Source: Acinetobacter sp. ANC 4178 (GTDB lineage Bacteria > Pseudomonadota > Gammaproteobacteria > Pseudomonadales > Moraxellaceae). From it: DNA of 64,000 nucleotides. This document shows, piece after piece, positions 34,657 through 44,449 of the stretch; position 1 is the first letter of the stretch; each line of letters opens with the position of its first letter. The DNA lies in NCBI RefSeq assembly GCF_004331175.1, contig NZ_SJOD01000001.1:856145-920144 (forward strand), read 5' to 3'. The notes under the pieces are model-generated. The model was not told the DNA's origin and ran no database searches. It saw only the letters and a program-made list of their open reading frames with translations. Both the position numbers and the translations under genes were made by a program.

Positions 34657-34665
34657 AGGGTTGCC

Positions 34666-37600
34666 ATGAAAATTTTATCCATTCGAATTAAAAATCTGGC
34701 ATCTCTCGCGGGTGAGCACGTCATTGACTTTGATGCTGAACCACTGGCCAGTGCGGGTTTAATTGCAATTGTAGGTAAAACGGGTGCGGGTAAATCGACC
34801 ATTTTAGATGCGATGTGCTTAGCACTGTTCAACAAAATTCCGCGCCTCAAAGACAGTGATGGCAAATTACTCGATAGCGATGGTTCAGAATTACTGACCA
34901 ATTCACCACTCACGGTTTTACGTCGGGGCACTGGTCATGGTTTTGCCGAATTATGTTTTATCGCCCAAGACCAAAAATGTTATTTGGCTCGATGGGAAGT
35001 CAAACGTGCACGTGAAAGTGCTTCGGGCAAATTACAAAATGTACAACGTTACTTAAAATGTTTAACTGACGATGTGGTGGTTGCTGATAAAAGTAAGGCC
35101 GTAGAAACCCATATTCAACAGATTACCCAACTCAGTTTTGAACAATTTACCCGCGCGGTGTTATTGGCACAGTCTGAAGTGACTGCTTTTTTAAAAGCCC
35201 GCGACAATGAACGGGGCGAATTATTGGAATATCTGACCAATTCCAGTATTTTTGGCAAAATTGGACAGTTGGCTTATGAAAAAACCAAATCGATTGCAAC
35301 GCAGCGTAAAGAACTGGAAAATGTCTTAGGTCATATTGAAATTCGCTCCGAAGAAGAAATTACAGCGCTACGCAGTCAATATGAAACTGCACAACAGAAT
35401 TATCAAAAACTCGAACAGGAAAAATCAAAGTATCTTCAACAACAACAATGGTTTGCACAACTGTTTAAATTGCAACAAGAGCTTGGGCTTAAACAGCAGC
35501 AATATGAAACACAACAGCAAGCACATACTGCCTTAGCGCAAGATCGCCAGCAACTGAGCCAATTAGAAACTTTTTCAGCAATACGTCCCCTTGTATTTCA
35601 ACAACAGCACATTCTCAACAGCCTACAGCAGCTTGAACCACAAATTCAGCAACAACAGCATCGCTTTACGAGCTTAAGTAGCCAGTTTGAGCAAGAAAAA
35701 AATCGTTTTCAGCATGCCGAAACTGCATTACATCGGTTACAAGATTTTGAGCTACAACATCAGCAAGCATTGAGTGATGTTCGTAAATATGTGCAAGAAC
35801 GCGACTATATTGCTGATGAATATAAAAAGACCAAAAGTCGCTTGCAACAACTAGATATGCAGCAGCAACCCTTACTCGAACAGCAACAACAGTTTGAACA
35901 ACAACTACAACAATTGATCACTCAGCAGCAATTCTGTGCTACTCAATTACAAAATAGCGATCAATTTGCAAGTTTAGACCAAGGTTTACAGGCTCATCTT
36001 CAGCAGATCAATCAATTTATTCAGCAGTATCAGAAAGTTGAATCAAGCTTAGGAAATATCCCGCAAGCACAGCAACAACTTGATCAAGACAAAATTCTGC
36101 TACAAAAATTAATCGCAGAGTTTGGAGCAAGTGCTCAAATTGAAACCCAACGAGAACTGCAACAGAAAAATAGAGAGCAACAACTCACGCGACTCAATCA
36201 ACTGGATTCAGTTCAGCAAAAACTGGAGTATTTCTTTACCTTAAGCAATGAAATCCTGAGTCTGCAAGACAAACTAAACAGCATTCAACAACAACAGCAA
36301 CAACTCTTACAAAGTACTCAACAGGCAGAAGTCGAATTTCAGTCTGCAAAAGCTGAGCGAGAAAAACTACAAAGTTTCTTACAACAACAGCGCTTGTTAC
36401 ATACCGAAAATATTGAACATTTGCGCGCAGCATTAAAACAAGGGGAAGCCTGCCTTGTCTGTGGCAGTACCGAACACCCCTATCGTGATGATGAAAATCA
36501 GGTCTCGAAGGCATTGTATGAACTGCAACAACAGCAAGAACAACAGGCGATTCAACAAGAACAACAATGTCTGCACCTTTGGCAAACCGCTCAACAACAA
36601 CTGACTCAAATTGGCACTGAGCAAGTCCAATTGCAACATTCGTTACAACAGCTCAAGCAAAAATCTGCACAACAAGAAAATGAGTTACATCAACACTTCA
36701 CTCTATTCGAGCTGCCTTTAGATTTAACTCATCCTCAACAGGAAGTCTTGGTCACGCTACAAGGTTGCATTGCAGAAAGTACACAACTCAAACAGCAGAC
36801 TGAACTCGATTTACAACAACTTAATCAAGCTTATAAAGAGCAATTGCAACTCACACAAGGCATTCAACACAGTACACACCAACTCGCATCAGTGCAGCAG
36901 TGGCAACAACAAATCCAACAGATTATTGATTGTTTAGCGCCACATCAACAAGCTACGTGGGTAGAACAACCGCTACTGACTGCCCAACAGACAATGCAAT
37001 GTTTACAACAACGGGCACAGCAAATTGAACAACGTGATCGCTTAAATAAGCAGAAAGAACACGCTGAACAACAACTACTTATTGTTAAAGCGAATCTCAG
37101 CAGTTTGACTGTTCAACACATCGAGCTCACGCAACAACTCAAAGAAGTTGAAGCCAAAGGCAAGCACAATGCTGAAGCAGCTCAGCAACTCATTGCCAAC
37201 ATGACTGGCTCAACTGAGCTTAAAGCCACCGAATGGCTTCAGCAGCACGATCAACAACGTCAACAATTGCAACAACAATATCAACAGCTCAAACTCAGTT
37301 TTGAACAAGCACGTCAAAATTTTGAACAACACAAAAATGCCTTGGAACAACTGAAAGCACAGCAGCAACAACAACAACTTGCGCTGGAGCAAACTCAAAC
37401 AGAAATTTCAACATGGTTAACACAGCACAGTGAATTTTCCGAACCACTCTTAAAAACACTGCTTGCAATTTCCTCCACTCAGGAACAACAACTGCGTTTA
37501 TCTGTGCAACAGGCAGATCGTCAATTGAATGAAGCTGCTTATGCCTTGCAAACACTGCAAGCGCAATTACAGCAACATCAGCAACAACAACCTGAGATTC

Positions 37601-38262
37601 ACCACGACCAATTGCTCCAGTTACTTGAGCAAAACACAGCGCAATTACAACAACTGGCGGAACACCGTGATCAACTCAAATTATCACTGGAATTACATCA
37701 GCAAAATTTAGCCAAGCAGCAGCAATTCGCAGCCCAAATCCAAGAAATTCAGCAACAAGAACATCGTTGGGCTAAAATTTCAGGTCTCATGGGCGATGCG
37801 ACAGGGAAAAAGTTCCGCGACTTGGCTCAACAATATCATCTTGATATTTTAATCGAATATGCCAACCAACAATTAACACTCCTATCACAACGTTATACCT
37901 TAAAGCGCTTGGATAACTCGCTCAGCCTTGCCATTATCGACCATGATATGGATGGTGAAACCCGTTCGGTTGCTTCACTTTCAGGCGGTGAATCCTTCCT
38001 GACTGCCTTGGCTTTATCCTTGGCAATTGCCAATATGGCAGCTGGCTCGATGAAAATCGAATCGCTATTTATTGATGAAGGTTTTGGCACTTTAGATGCC
38101 TCATCTTTACATATGGTGATGAATGCATTTGACCAATTACAAAATCAAGGACGCAAAGTCGTGTTGATCTCGCATATTCAAGAAATGCATGAACGCATTC
38201 CTGTTCAAATTCAGGTACAACCCATGGGTTCGGGTTCCAGCCGTATTCAGATTGTGTCTTAA
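34666..38262 (+). CDS. sbcC: SbcC ATPase subunit
   Basis: A 1198-residue SMC-like ATPase. The Walker A site is IVGKTGAGKSTILDAMCLAL; the zinc hook is CLVCG in the middle of the coiled coil; the ABC signature SLSGGESFLTALALSLAIA and Walker B SLFIDEGFGTLD are near the end. The long coiled-coil arms are unusually rich in glutamine, with many QQQ and QQQQ runs, which also makes the DNA low-complexity (CAA/CAG repeats). It acts with SbcD at the nucleoid. A terminator follows at 38314-38343. Confidence 0.93.
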   Translation: MKILSIRIKNLASLAGEHVIDFDAEPLASAGLIAIVGKTGAGKSTILDAMCLALFNKIPRLKDSDGKLLDSDGSELLTNSPLTVLRRGTGHGFAELCFIAQDQKCYLARWEVKRARESASGKLQNVQRYLKCLTDDVVVADKSKAVETHIQQITQLSFEQFTRAVLLAQSEVTAFLKARDNERGELLEYLTNSSIFGKIGQLAYEKTKSIATQRKELENVLGHIEIRSEEEITALRSQYETAQQNYQKLEQEKSKYLQQQQWFAQLFKLQQELGLKQQQYETQQQAHTALAQDRQQLSQLETFSAIRPLVFQQQHILNSLQQLEPQIQQQQHRFTSLSSQFEQEKNRFQHAETALHRLQDFELQHQQALSDVRKYVQERDYIADEYKKTKSRLQQLDMQQQPLLEQQQQFEQQLQQLITQQQFCATQLQNSDQFASLDQGLQAHLQQINQFIQQYQKVESSLGNIPQAQQQLDQDKILLQKLIAEFGASAQIETQRELQQKNREQQLTRLNQLDSVQQKLEYFFTLSNEILSLQDKLNSIQQQQQQLLQSTQQAEVEFQSAKAEREKLQSFLQQQRLLHTENIEHLRAALKQGEACLVCGSTEHPYRDDENQVSKALYELQQQQEQQAIQQEQQCLHLWQTAQQQLTQIGTEQVQLQHSLQQLKQKSAQQENELHQHFTLFELPLDLTHPQQEVLVTLQGCIAESTQLKQQTELDLQQLNQAYKEQLQLTQGIQHSTHQLASVQQWQQQIQQIIDCLAPHQQATWVEQPLLTAQQTMQCLQQRAQQIEQRDRLNKQKEHAEQQLLIVKANLSSLTVQHIELTQQLKEVEAKGKHNAEAAQQLIANMTGSTELKATEWLQQHDQQRQQLQQQYQQLKLSFEQARQNFEQHKNALEQLKAQQQQQQLALEQTQTEISTWLTQHSEFSEPLLKTLLAISSTQEQQLRLSVQQADRQLNEAAYALQTLQAQLQQHQQQQPEIHHDQLLQLLEQNTAQLQQLAEHRDQLKLSLELHQQNLAKQQQFAAQIQEIQQQEHRWAKISGLMGDATGKKFRDLAQQYHLDILIEYANQQLTLLSQRYTLKRLDNSLSLAIIDHDMDGETRSVASLSGGESFLTALALSLAIANMAAGSMKIESLFIDEGFGTLDASSLHMVMNAFDQLQNQGRKVVLISHIQEMHERIPVQIQVQPMGSGSSRIQIVS

Positions 38263-38313
38263 ATGTCTATGAGTAACATTGAGTCAAGCTAAAATCTATT
38301 CCCGTCAAACAAT

Positions 38314-38343
38314 AAAAAAGGCTTCATTCAGAAGCCTTTTTTT
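38314..38343. terminator. Bidirectional terminator between sbcC and fur
   Basis: AAAAAGGCTTC (38315-38325) and GAAGCCTTTTT (38331-38341) pair around a five-base loop, with T-runs on both strands. It serves the convergent sbcC and fur genes. Confidence 0.9.
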
Positions 38344-38368
38344 ATGTTCGCCAAGTCGTTAAGTTACA

Positions 38369-38806
38369 TTACTTTTTACGTAATGCATCCTGACATTCTT
38401 GCTCATCACAGTAGCCATACAGATTTAATGAATGACCTGTTAAGGTAAATCCATGTTTTTCTGCCACTGTATGTTGTTCATGTTCAATAACTTCGTTAGT
38501 AAATTCAACAACTTTATTACAGTTTTGGCACACAATGTGATCGTGGTGATCATCTTGCATAATTTCAAAAACAGAATGATTGTTTTCAAAATGGTGACGC
38601 TGAATAATACCAGCAGCTTCGAATTGCGTTAACACGCGGTAAACAGTTGCTAAACCGACATCTTCACCCTGTTCGAGTAAAGTCTTATAGATATCTTCCG
38701 CGCTTAAATGATGTTGCTTTGAATTTTCTAATAATTCTAATATTTTAATTCGTGGAAGTGTAACTTTAAGTCCAGCTTTGCGTAAGTCTTGGTTTGAAAT
38801 AGGCAT
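38369..38806 (-). CDS. fur: Ferric uptake regulator Fur
   Basis: A 145-residue iron-responsive repressor. The winged-helix part LKVTLPRIKILELLENSKQH, HLSAEDIYKTL and VGLATVYRVLTQFEAAGI is followed by the metal site (HHFENNHSVFE, DHHDHIVCQNC) and the C-terminal Cys pair CDEQEC. With Fe2+ it blocks iron-uptake promoters. It is divergent from bamE, the usual order in gammaproteobacteria. I see no clear Fur box in the 114-bp intergenic region. Confidence 0.95.
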   Translation of the reverse strand: MPISNQDLRKAGLKVTLPRIKILELLENSKQHHLSAEDIYKTLLEQGEDVGLATVYRVLTQFEAAGIIQRHHFENNHSVFEIMQDDHHDHIVCQNCNKVVEFTNEVIEHEQHTVAEKHGFTLTGHSLNLYGYCDEQECQDALRKK

Positions 38807-38920
38807 GTAAAAAGGTCTCTCTCAACAAATTTAAAGTTGGAATATGCAACAAAGTTAAGATGCAGTATGATCTATCCGTGGATCAAATGCATCAAAATTA
38901 ATTTGGGATAGTGTAGCAAA

Positions 38921-39319
38921 ATGCAAAAAATCATGTTGACGTTATTCGTCACTTCACTGCTCGCGGGCTGTTCGACCTTGGGCGTTTATAAAGTAGATAT
39001 TCCTCAAGGAACACCATTAACACAAGCCCAAGCCTCAAAAATCCAAGTCGGCATGAGTTACCAACAAGTGCGTTTCTTACTCGGTAGTCCAACCATTACA
39101 GATCCATTAAATCCATTACGATGGGACTACGTCTACAATTATATCCCAGGAACTTATGCTAAAAAAGCCAAGATCCCAGCAGCGCATGGTCAGCATTTGA
39201 AAATTTACTTCGATCAAAACGGTGTTGTGAACAAAATTGAGGGTCTAGAAACGATTCCAGAATCACAACCTGGTTTACCTGGATCGAAAGAAGCGATTTT
39301 AACTGCGCCCCCACTATAG
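38921..39319 (+). CDS. bamE: Outer-membrane assembly lipoprotein BamE
   Basis: A 132-residue SmpA/OmlA-type lipoprotein of the BAM complex, which inserts beta-barrel proteins in the outer membrane. The lipobox is SLLAGC with Cys at residue 17; the conserved core is QIGMSY-like (KIQVGMSYQQVRFLLGSP) with RWDYVYNY. Divergent from fur, with a terminator just after. Confidence 0.93.
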   Translation: MQKIMLTLFVTSLLAGCSTLGVYKVDIPQGTPLTQAQASKIQVGMSYQQVRFLLGSPTITDPLNPLRWDYVYNYIPGTYAKKAKIPAAHGQHLKIYFDQNGVVNKIEGLETIPESQPGLPGSKEAILTAPPL

Positions 39320-39337
39320 ACGCTTTAAAATAAAAAG

Positions 39338-39360
39338 AAACCCCTCATTGAGGGGTTTTT
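39338..39360. terminator. Terminator after bamE
   Basis: AAACCCCTC (39338-39346) pairs with GAGGGGTTT (39350-39358) around ATT, followed by T on the plus strand; on the minus strand it also ends in a T-rich run, so it serves rnfH as well. Confidence 0.9.
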
Positions 39361-39364
39361 CATA

Positions 39365-39688
39365 TCATTTCAATTGTTTAAAGCGATTGCCTTTGGCATA
39401 GCGTCCCACAGGGTTATTGGCTGCTCGGTTACGCCGAATATCCTTTGGATTAATGGTCAGCGCCCGATAAATTTCAACCCGATCACCAACTTGTAGCAAT
39501 TGTGCTGAGTCTTGTAGGCGTACACCAAAAATCCCCAACTGCAAAATTTCGGGAAGCTCAACCTGCTCTCGAATTCCACTTTGCTCAATTGCATCTAATG
39601 CGGTCATGCCCGATTGAAAAGCAACTTCCAAATGAAACTGCTGTTCGGAAGTCGCATAGGCCACCCACACTTTGGCTTGCTCAGTCAT
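39365..39688 (-). CDS. rnfH: RnfH family protein
   Basis: A 107-residue ubiquitin-like-fold RnfH protein (UPF0125). It begins with KVWVAYATSEQQFHLEVAF; GIFGVRLQDSAQLLQVGDRV and EIYRALTINPKDIRRNRA are typical. The function is unknown; despite the name no rnf genes are near. The ATG at 39688 overlaps the stop of the transporter gene by one base (TGATG), which fixes the start; the frame open to 39766 lies inside that gene. Confidence 0.88.
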   Translation of the reverse strand: MTEQAKVWVAYATSEQQFHLEVAFQSGMTALDAIEQSGIREQVELPEILQLGIFGVRLQDSAQLLQVGDRVEIYRALTINPKDIRRNRAANNPVGRYAKGNRFKQLK

Positions 39689-40770
39689 CAAATCAATTGC
39701 CCTAATACCGACACAATTGCCAGCAGAATAGACAGTGGTAATACAATACGCACCGCAATACGCCAAACATTATAAAACAGCTCGTTACTGAAATTCATGG
39801 CTTTGCGCAAATGGCTGATTTTCATGATCCAACCCACAAAAACTGCATAAATTAAGCAAATCACTAAGCCCCAAAGCACCAAGATAATATGGAACACGGA
39901 TGTAATTTCTGGAATAGCCCACACAAACACGGCCGCAACGAGAATGGCCCATTGCACCGCAACCATCATCTGACGTTGTGCTAATTGCTCACGTGCAAGT
40001 TGTAGCAGTAATGCCGCTCCAGCAACAGTTGCGACCAATAGAGCAATCACAGGTAATTTTGCCGCTACAGCAAAATAGGCGAATGCCAAAACAGCAACCA
40101 ATTGCGCAATCCAAATTGGCAATACGGTTTTGCTTGCTGCATCATCTTGTTTAGCTTGGACTAAGCTAGTCTGCCAATACAGTCCTAAGCCTAAACCACT
40201 CGCCACCAATGCCAATACAGTCGCACTGCCCCACTCACCAAACTCAAGTGCAGTCATTTGCCAAGCGGGTAACGCCACGCCACTCACTTGTGCAAAAATT
40301 AGCGCTGCAATAACACCCAATGCCGTAATCACAGCGAGAACTAAACACGGAGCCAATGAGAGAATTACCGCTGCGACAGCAGTACCCACAAAAATGTATT
40401 GAGGGGCAAATCCTTGAATCAACCACTGCGCACTATATTGGCTAACACTAAATAACATCGCACCCGCTAGAAATGGAATAAACACCACCGCCATCCAGCC
40501 GACCAGACGCCATCTTGGAGATGCATCCGCATCACGCGTTAAATTAGACAGTGCATTTAATGCTGTAGTTTTCGAACGCTTTGCTAAAGCAATTTCTAAA
40601 TAGCAAACTGGCAAAGCCAAAACCAACATAGTGCCTAACCAAAGCAACCAGAAATCAAGTTGACGCTCTGTTTGTATTCCCACTATAGGTGCCACAGTGG
40701 CAATAATGATGAATGACAAACAAAAAGCCATCAGCGGCGATAACCATCGTGACATAGCATTGTCCTGCAT
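39688..40770 (-). CDS. Putative sodium-dependent (SNF-like) transporter
   Basis: A 360-residue membrane protein with about ten hydrophobic segments. The early WLLWLGTMLVLALPVCYLEI and the end FYNVWRIAVRIVLPLSILLA resemble neurotransmitter:sodium symporters (SNF family), but it is shorter than normal (about 450) and lacks a clear first sodium motif, so the call is tentative. The ATG at 40770 has AGGAA nine bases before it. It is followed by rnfH with a one-base overlap, a known arrangement. Confidence 0.6.
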   Translation of the reverse strand: MQDNAMSRWLSPLMAFCLSFIIIATVAPIVGIQTERQLDFWLLWLGTMLVLALPVCYLEIALAKRSKTTALNALSNLTRDADASPRWRLVGWMAVVFIPFLAGAMLFSVSQYSAQWLIQGFAPQYIFVGTAVAAVILSLAPCLVLAVITALGVIAALIFAQVSGVALPAWQMTALEFGEWGSATVLALVASGLGLGLYWQTSLVQAKQDDAASKTVLPIWIAQLVAVLAFAYFAVAAKLPVIALLVATVAGAALLLQLAREQLAQRQMMVAVQWAILVAAVFVWAIPEITSVFHIILVLWGLVICLIYAVFVGWIMKISHLRKAMNFSNELFYNVWRIAVRIVLPLSILLAIVSVLGQLI

Positions 40771-40944
40771 GATGCATTCCTAATAAAAATCTATCGCTAT
40801 TTTGCCTTTCTCATGCATGAAAATCAAAAAGAAAAGCAAACCACCGCATTCGATGGCTTGCTGCGCCAATGCTTTTATTTCTTTTTTTAGCTTTTTAATT
40901 CTTTTGCACAGCATGTCCCTGCTGAATCTTAGACCTTACTGTAC

Positions 40945-41394
40945 TTAAGAGAAGAAACGAGCAAACCAATTCTTGCCCTTTTTCTTTTCTTTTTCTTTAA
41001 TAATTCCCATCATGTTTTCTTTGACAGCACCAACATAATCAGCATCATCGTGTTGGATATGGTTAATGAGCCATTTCGCCAAGACTTCATGTAATTCTGC
41101 TTCAATCGAGTGCCCCATTTCAAAACGGTCACGGTACGACTCAATTTTTTTAATAAATAAGTCATGCACACGTTTATGCGGCACACGGTATTTATAACCC
41201 GCTTCTTCTTGTAGAGATTCTTCAAAGGTAAAATGCGACTGGGTGTAATCAATAATATTATCGAGAATCTGTTTAATGCGGTCACGGTCGGTGTGAAGAG
41301 CAATATCATTAATTTCATTAATATAATCAAGGATTCGCTTATGCTGATCATCAATCACATCGATACCAGTATTATATTCTGGAACCCATTTCAT
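40945..41394 (-). CDS. Bacteriohemerythrin
   Basis: A 149-residue hemerythrin-domain protein. Di-iron ligands are visible: H in DDQHKRI, H and E in SHFTFEESL, H in VPHKRVHDLF and H and D in INHIQHDDADYV. It binds oxygen reversibly and may store or sense it. I chose the ATG at 41394, which starts KWVPEYNTGIDVID as family members do; the frame open to 41424 adds ten residues. The lysine-rich tail ends with an aromatic stretch (NWFARFF), perhaps a membrane contact. The 268 bp upstream are AT-rich and hold nothing else. Confidence 0.85.
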   Translation of the reverse strand: MKWVPEYNTGIDVIDDQHKRILDYINEINDIALHTDRDRIKQILDNIIDYTQSHFTFEESLQEEAGYKYRVPHKRVHDLFIKKIESYRDRFEMGHSIEAELHEVLAKWLINHIQHDDADYVGAVKENMMGIIKEKEKKKGKNWFARFFS

Positions 41395-41662
41395 CTTGAT
41401 ACGCCCCCATTTTAAATTCATCATTCGTTACTTGAAAAGGATAGTAACGGTATTAAATTTAAATAAAAAACAAGTAAATCAGTCTGGATTCAAGTTTTTA
41501 GCGAAAATCTTTGACTAAGATAATGATATATATATATTAATTTGTTTATACCCGACTAAAAGAATAAGATATTTTTTAACCAAAAAGTTTATTTTTTCTT
41601 TAATTATGAAAACCTTAATTTTAACAATCAAGTAGCATCATTCTGCAACTCTCGCGCCACTC

Positions 41663-42511
41663 TCAATATTGATCAGCGCGAGTCATTCGTTTTAACGTTG
41701 GGTTGGCTTGCTCACGAACTAAGCGTTCGACCTGAGTCAATGCACGCTGAATGGGTTGTCCATATTGAAATAAAATCATTTCGCCTGGTTGAAATGCCTG
41801 CCAAACTTCATTCTGGGTCAACGGTTCGGTCGTGATTACGGCGACACGATCTTCAGGAGTGGTCACTTGACTAAAATCGACTTCAACATCGAGATCAATC
41901 AACTGCGCAGGCTTAAATGGATATTCACGTACCAACCAATGTAATTTGGTAATGGCGTAACTAAATAATGCCTGACCATTGGATAAGCAAAAGTTAAAAG
42001 TGCCGTGTTCTGCAATTTTTGGAGCAATTTCCAACAGCAACTCAAATACTTGGTTTAAAGATGGCTCAACATAGCCAAATTTAGCGACCAATTGATCCAA
42101 TAAAAAACAAAATGCGCGTTCACTGTCCGTATTGCCAATCGGGGTAAAATGTCCAGTTAAAGGCGGATCAAAATCCAGTAAGTCACCATTATGGGCAAAA
42201 ATCCACTGACGCCCCCATAACTCACGCATAAAAGGATGCGAGTTTTCTAAGTTAATTTTGCCCTGCGTCGCTTTACGAATATGTGCAATCACATTGCGTG
42301 ATTTAATCGGATAGTTCCGTACCAGTTCCGCAATTGGAGATTCAACCGCAGACTGATTATCGACAAATAAACGGCAAGCTTTATCTTCAAAAAAAGCGAT
42401 ACCGAAGCCATCACAATGATCGGAAGTAATGCCCGCACGCTGTGAAAAACCACGGAAAGAGAAGGTAATATCCGTTGGGGTCGCACAATTCATTCCGAGC
42501 AACTGGCACAT
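41663..42511 (-). CDS. Class II glutamine amidotransferase (YafJ-like)
   Basis: A 282-residue Ntn-hydrolase of the glutamine amidotransferase class II group. The ATG at 42511 puts Cys at position 2 (MCQLLGMNC), needed as the nucleophile after Met removal; an ATG two codons upstream would not. Other signs are SFRGFSQRAGITSDHCDGFG, AHIRKATQGK and WIFAHNGDL. Members such as E. coli YafJ have no confirmed substrate. It is followed 83 bp further by the acyltransferase-like gene on the same strand. Confidence 0.85.
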   Translation of the reverse strand: MCQLLGMNCATPTDITFSFRGFSQRAGITSDHCDGFGIAFFEDKACRLFVDNQSAVESPIAELVRNYPIKSRNVIAHIRKATQGKINLENSHPFMRELWGRQWIFAHNGDLLDFDPPLTGHFTPIGNTDSERAFCFLLDQLVAKFGYVEPSLNQVFELLLEIAPKIAEHGTFNFCLSNGQALFSYAITKLHWLVREYPFKPAQLIDLDVEVDFSQVTTPEDRVAVITTEPLTQNEVWQAFQPGEMILFQYGQPIQRALTQVERLVREQANPTLKRMTRADQY

Positions 42512-42594
42512 AAGCAACTATAAACACTTTAATAGACTATGGGTTTATTGTGCATGACGACAGCAAGGCTTGTAAATCTTAATCTGTGCTAGGT

Positions 42595-43392
42595 TCAGTA
42601 ATTTTCATGCTTAACGCTGAATCTGTTTTTCATGACAAAACTCTTCGCCATTTTATTCACTTCAAGTAAAACAAAATAATCCAGACAATTAAATTCACGA
42701 TCATAAAATGCTTGCTGAGATAACTTGGCATTCATTTTTAAATACACATCGAATAATTTGGGAATTTTTTCATCTTGTGCAAAACTGTATTCAGGATGTG
42801 TCGGCTCATATGCCTCTTGCGGTTGAATTGCACAAGTCTGCGTTGGACTGAGTTGTTTTAAATATTGATGCGTGTAGTAAGCACGCGCCTGATTGCCTTG
42901 TAGGCGGATACTGACACAACCAATCAAATATTTGGCCCGCATTTCCCAGAGTACTTTAGGCATTAGATTCAGCCATAAAATGGATAAGGCACGTCCAGAA
43001 CGATAGCGATGATGTACACAAGTTCGCCCAATTTCTACAATATTGGATAAATGTCCCAGCTCATCAATAATTTTAAATTCGTGGGTGCTATAGCTTTGTG
43101 CTAGATCTGCCCCTTGTAAGAGTTTTAAACGTGTATAGGCAACGATTTCATTGCTGTATTTATCACGCAGTACCGCATGTTCACAGCCAAAATCATACAA
43201 GTCCTGATCGATATCTTGATCGAATGTAATTCCAAATTGTTGGGAAAATTGTGCTGCACGGAATTTCTGGACTTCATGTAATTGTTTTAAATCTTCCACC
43301 CATTCAAAGCGGTATTGATGAGTTTGTTTTGTCGCTTTTTTTTGTAATGGAAAGGTAAAGTTTTGACGATATAGATTCAACTTTTCAAACAT
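42595..43392 (-). CDS. GNAT-like acyltransferase (OlsB/hemolysin-like family)
   Basis: A 265-residue protein of the GNAT superfamily related to OlsB-type acyl-ACP acyltransferases. The N-terminal part has HEVQKFRAAQFSQQFGI and FGCEHAVLRDKYSNEIVAYT; IVEIGRTCVHHRYRSGRALS is the acceptor-site block. OlsB joins a hydroxy fatty acid to ornithine, but the substrate here is not proven. It ends with a basic tail. There is no olsA neighbour. Confidence 0.75.
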   Translation of the reverse strand: MFEKLNLYRQNFTFPLQKKATKQTHQYRFEWVEDLKQLHEVQKFRAAQFSQQFGITFDQDIDQDLYDFGCEHAVLRDKYSNEIVAYTRLKLLQGADLAQSYSTHEFKIIDELGHLSNIVEIGRTCVHHRYRSGRALSILWLNLMPKVLWEMRAKYLIGCVSIRLQGNQARAYYTHQYLKQLSPTQTCAIQPQEAYEPTHPEYSFAQDEKIPKLFDVYLKMNAKLSQQAFYDREFNCLDYFVLLEVNKMAKSFVMKNRFSVKHENY

Positions 43393-43486
43393 TGTTATGC
43401 GCTCTTCTGGCTTTTTTCATACACTAGGCAATGCAGATGACAATACAATGACCAAAAAATGACGGCTGTTAAATAATTTCCACAAT

Positions 43487-43514
43487 AAAAAACCAGCCCC
43501 CAAGGACTGGCTTT
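43487..43514 (-). terminator. Terminator after argB
   Basis: AAACCAGCCCC (43490-43500) and GGACTGGCTTT (43504-43514) pair with one mismatch around a short loop; T-run on the minus strand. It ends the argB transcript. Confidence 0.7.
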
Positions 43515-43537
43515 AAACTCAAGATAAACCGCATGGA

Positions 43538-44449
<912 letters not shown>

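Noticed and set aside
35336..37711. CAA/CAG-rich repeats in sbcC as a CRISPR-like or satellite array
   Set aside because: No regular spacing; they code for glutamine runs in the coiled coil.
38807..38920. Fur box between fur and bamE
   Set aside because: No recognisable GATAATGATAATCATTATC-like match by eye.
41551..41560. A third hvf-type promoter (CGACTAA) before the hemerythrin gene
   Set aside because: No TGTAA box 17 bases upstream and wrong strand for the gene.
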